A stretch of DNA of 64,000 bases from Cinclus cinclus. Taxonomy: Eukaryota; Chordata; Aves; Passeriformes; Cinclidae. Positions 61,801 to 64,000 of the stretch are shown in pieces. The translations under genes were made by a program, and so were the position numbers. The first letter of the stretch is position 1. The number at the start of each line of letters is the position of its first letter. The stretch lies in the NCBI RefSeq assembly GCF_963662255.1, contig NC_085049.1, forward strand, positions 60,621,158-60,685,157. Direction: 5' to 3'. Under the pieces are notes generated by a model. The model was not told the DNA's origin. It searched no databases and saw only the letters and a program-made list of their open reading frames with translations.

Positions 61801-64000
61801 GCGTAAGGATGCACGAATAGTTTTAAAATGTCTGGGTATGAATTTCCTATGATGTAAAAGGTATTTTATCTCATTTGCCTCTTCCTCCTTCTACCCGTCT
61901 GACAGCTGCCAATCAGACAACTACATTGTTTTTTTGAAAAATAGATACAGGAGAAGTAAGTGCTGTGGACAAGACACAGAGCCGTGTGGTTTGCTGACAA
62001 ATCTGAAGAATGTGTGTGGTCTGACATGCACCCAGGTGGGCTGGCTGCAGGCAGGGGATGAGCAGGACATTCCCTTGGGAGTCAGGCTGCCCAGAGCAGC
62101 AGAACAGCAGGATCTGTCACTGCAAGAAGAGAGTGGTACCATCCACTTAAAGCAGTAGGCACTGTGAGTCTCTGCCTCCTTGCATGGCAGACACAGCAGG
62201 TCAGCCTGGCTGATGTGCCTGCCAGGAGCAGGTTTGGTTGTATTTGGTCCTTCTGTCTCCCTGGGTGAGGTTTGTCCCAATATCAACTGTGGCCACTCTG
62301 CCCCAACAGAGTGGCAGATCCTGCGTGATCAGCATATCATGTTTGGTGCTTTCACTGCTGCTGTGTGGGTCTGATTTCCTGCCAGGGAAGAAACCTTTTG
62401 TTCTGGTTATCAGCACCAAATTTTGCCTGTGCTGCTAGGCATTTTTGAACTATCTCTGAACTTGTCTTCACAGGCACACACATGCATGCTTGTACTTATG
62501 CAACACCCATTAAAAGGAAAGAACACTCGGTATAAACACATACACACACAGAGCCATATGGACACATGCTTATTAATTGAAACCAGGCCCATGTACTGAA
62601 TCTCTTTGTTAGCATCCAAATCCTGCCCAATCTGCCAGTACTTAGGAGATGCAAGACTGGATCACTTCCATTGTCTGTCACTTAAAAGCTGAAAATTATT
62701 TCACTGGCCCCTGGCCTTTGCTCCCATATTCTTTGAGACGTGGCATTGACATTTTGTCTGAATACACATGTGGATAAATTGAAATTTTGCGAAGTGTACT
62801 ACATATAATCTGTACCTGATGCTTACTCCTGTGCAGATGGTTAGCTTAAGGCATACAAATAATTTAACTTGTCAGATTCAGTTTAAGTGGCCAGGAACAC
62901 AATGAACTCCAGAGCAGGGAATTTCTTCTTAAAAGTCTACTTTACACACTGGAAAACAGTCTCTTGATGATAAAAATACTTGATTACCCAGGAAATGTCA
63001 CAATAGAGTTTGGTGTGAAACTGAGCTATTGCTTTGGCATCCCAAACAATTCACTGGGATGAATACAAGAGCACATGGTGCTTCAACACAGAAACTCACT
63101 GATCTGGCAGAGTGGAAGCAGCTTTAGGAGAGGTCAGAGCTCAGTGGCAGTAAGTACTGCAAAGTGTAAAGCCTTATATTAGTCCCTGCAGATATTGAAA
63201 AGTTGGAAGAGAATGAGGTGGAAGTCCCCAGGCTGGACACAGAGGTACCTCCACATTAAGGCTGTTTAATGCTGCCAGGACAATTCAGAGGAATGCTTGC
63301 CTCTGCCCCAACTTTCTGTGTGATGCTGTGGGGAGCAGTCAGATTGCTGCGGCCATTTGCTGAGATTAAGTTTGTGTGTGCCACTTTACCCTCTCATCAA
63401 ACAAGACAAGATTTTCATGCAGTCACATATAATAATATCTTAAGATCTCTCTCTGGTATTTAAGGTCTGGTCCTGTAAACATATCCCTGTGTCCTGCGCT
63501 GTGCTCTGTAGGCAGAAGTTGCACCTGGGTCTCATGTCATGAGCACTTGCATTTCCTGGGCATGACTTGGGTACGTAAAATTCTGCCCTGAAGGCCAGGT
63601 CTCCAGCAGCCTGTGTGGTGAGTAGTGCCCAGCCTTCAAAAGACCAAACTCTAGCTTGTCTTCTTGAGATTGTTCAAACATTTTGGTCTGAGTGTTGTCG
63701 CAGACCATAATTTTCCTGAGGATTTGTTATTTCGAAACGCACTATATGCGTTGGATCTGTCTTCCCTCTAAAAGACCATCAGGAAGATTTGCCAGTGATT
63801 TATTGTGCCCATACTGGGGGGAGGGAAAGCAGATCATTAAGCCTCGAATACACCCTGCCATCTGGATGGGCTCAATGCGCAAGAAGGCGTAAAGTTGGGA
63901 TGCAAATGTGAGGCACTTGGTCCTTAGCCAAGACAGGGTTTGTGCTCAATTATTTCAAAGCACATCTATGCAGACATGACTTATTGCAGGGAAGGAAAGG
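58836..64000. other. Non-coding interval to window end, no gene seen
   Basis: No recognisable exon, RNA gene or transposon. Open frames near 61921-62286 (minus) and 61934-62158 (plus) face each other over the same bases without any domain. A short A run lies at about 61400-61410. Confidence 0.5.

Noticed and set aside
1..64000. CRISPR arrays, insertion sequences, operons or prokaryotic promoters
   Set aside because: The window is vertebrate; no regularly spaced repeats with unique spacers and no bacterial-type gene organisation are present.

Overview
This 64 kb window reads as vertebrate, and specifically bird, nuclear DNA that is almost entirely non-coding. The bird assignment rests on several truncated CR1 LINE 3' ends, including a long one of about 740 bp with the family's characteristic tail, on a solo retroviral LTR that resembles (from memory only) a family common in songbirds, and on faint MIR/AmnSINE-like fossils. 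I found no open frame with a recognisable protein domain, no convincing exon chain, and no tRNA, rRNA or other RNA gene. The longest ATG frame (184 codons, 8725-9279) is about what chance gives in 128 kb of two-strand sequence. The window is therefore either a gene desert or the inside of a large intron.

Layout. Positions 1-10.4 kb are unique sequence with one MIR fossil (about 4.4 kb), one short CR1 tail (4.9-5.0 kb), candidate conserved elements (6.48-6.68 and 8.7-9.1 kb) and a 26-bp near-palindrome at 7.83 kb. The centre of interest is 10.44-11.22 kb: an isolated CpG island (about 48 CpG in 780 bp by hand count) holding a dense group of homeodomain, OTX/PITX-type and SOX-type sites, a perfect 7-bp-arm inverted repeat and an 18-bp minisatellite. 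From 11 to 27 kb there is unique sequence with one long (AC)n tract, small tandem repeats, one MIR fossil and a candidate element at 24.06-24.36 kb. At 27.8-28.5 kb an antisense CR1 is followed by a diverged 86-bp duplicated segment. From 28.5 to 44.5 kb there are simple repeats, a CR1 scrap, two MIR fossils, a paired AP-1 site and an RFX X-box. At 44.58-45.36 kb lies a complete solo LTR with a matching 5-bp target duplication. At 49.9-50.64 kb lies the long CR1. From 50.6 to 64 kb the sequence is again unique, with a (GT)n tract, a good CTCF-like motif at 55.4 kb and two more candidate conserved elements.

No genes work together here. The coherent picture is regulatory: an orphan CpG island and scattered candidate enhancer or insulator sites in a gene-free interval, the pattern often seen around developmental transcription-factor genes. 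That reading is inference; it needs cross-species alignment and chromatin data.
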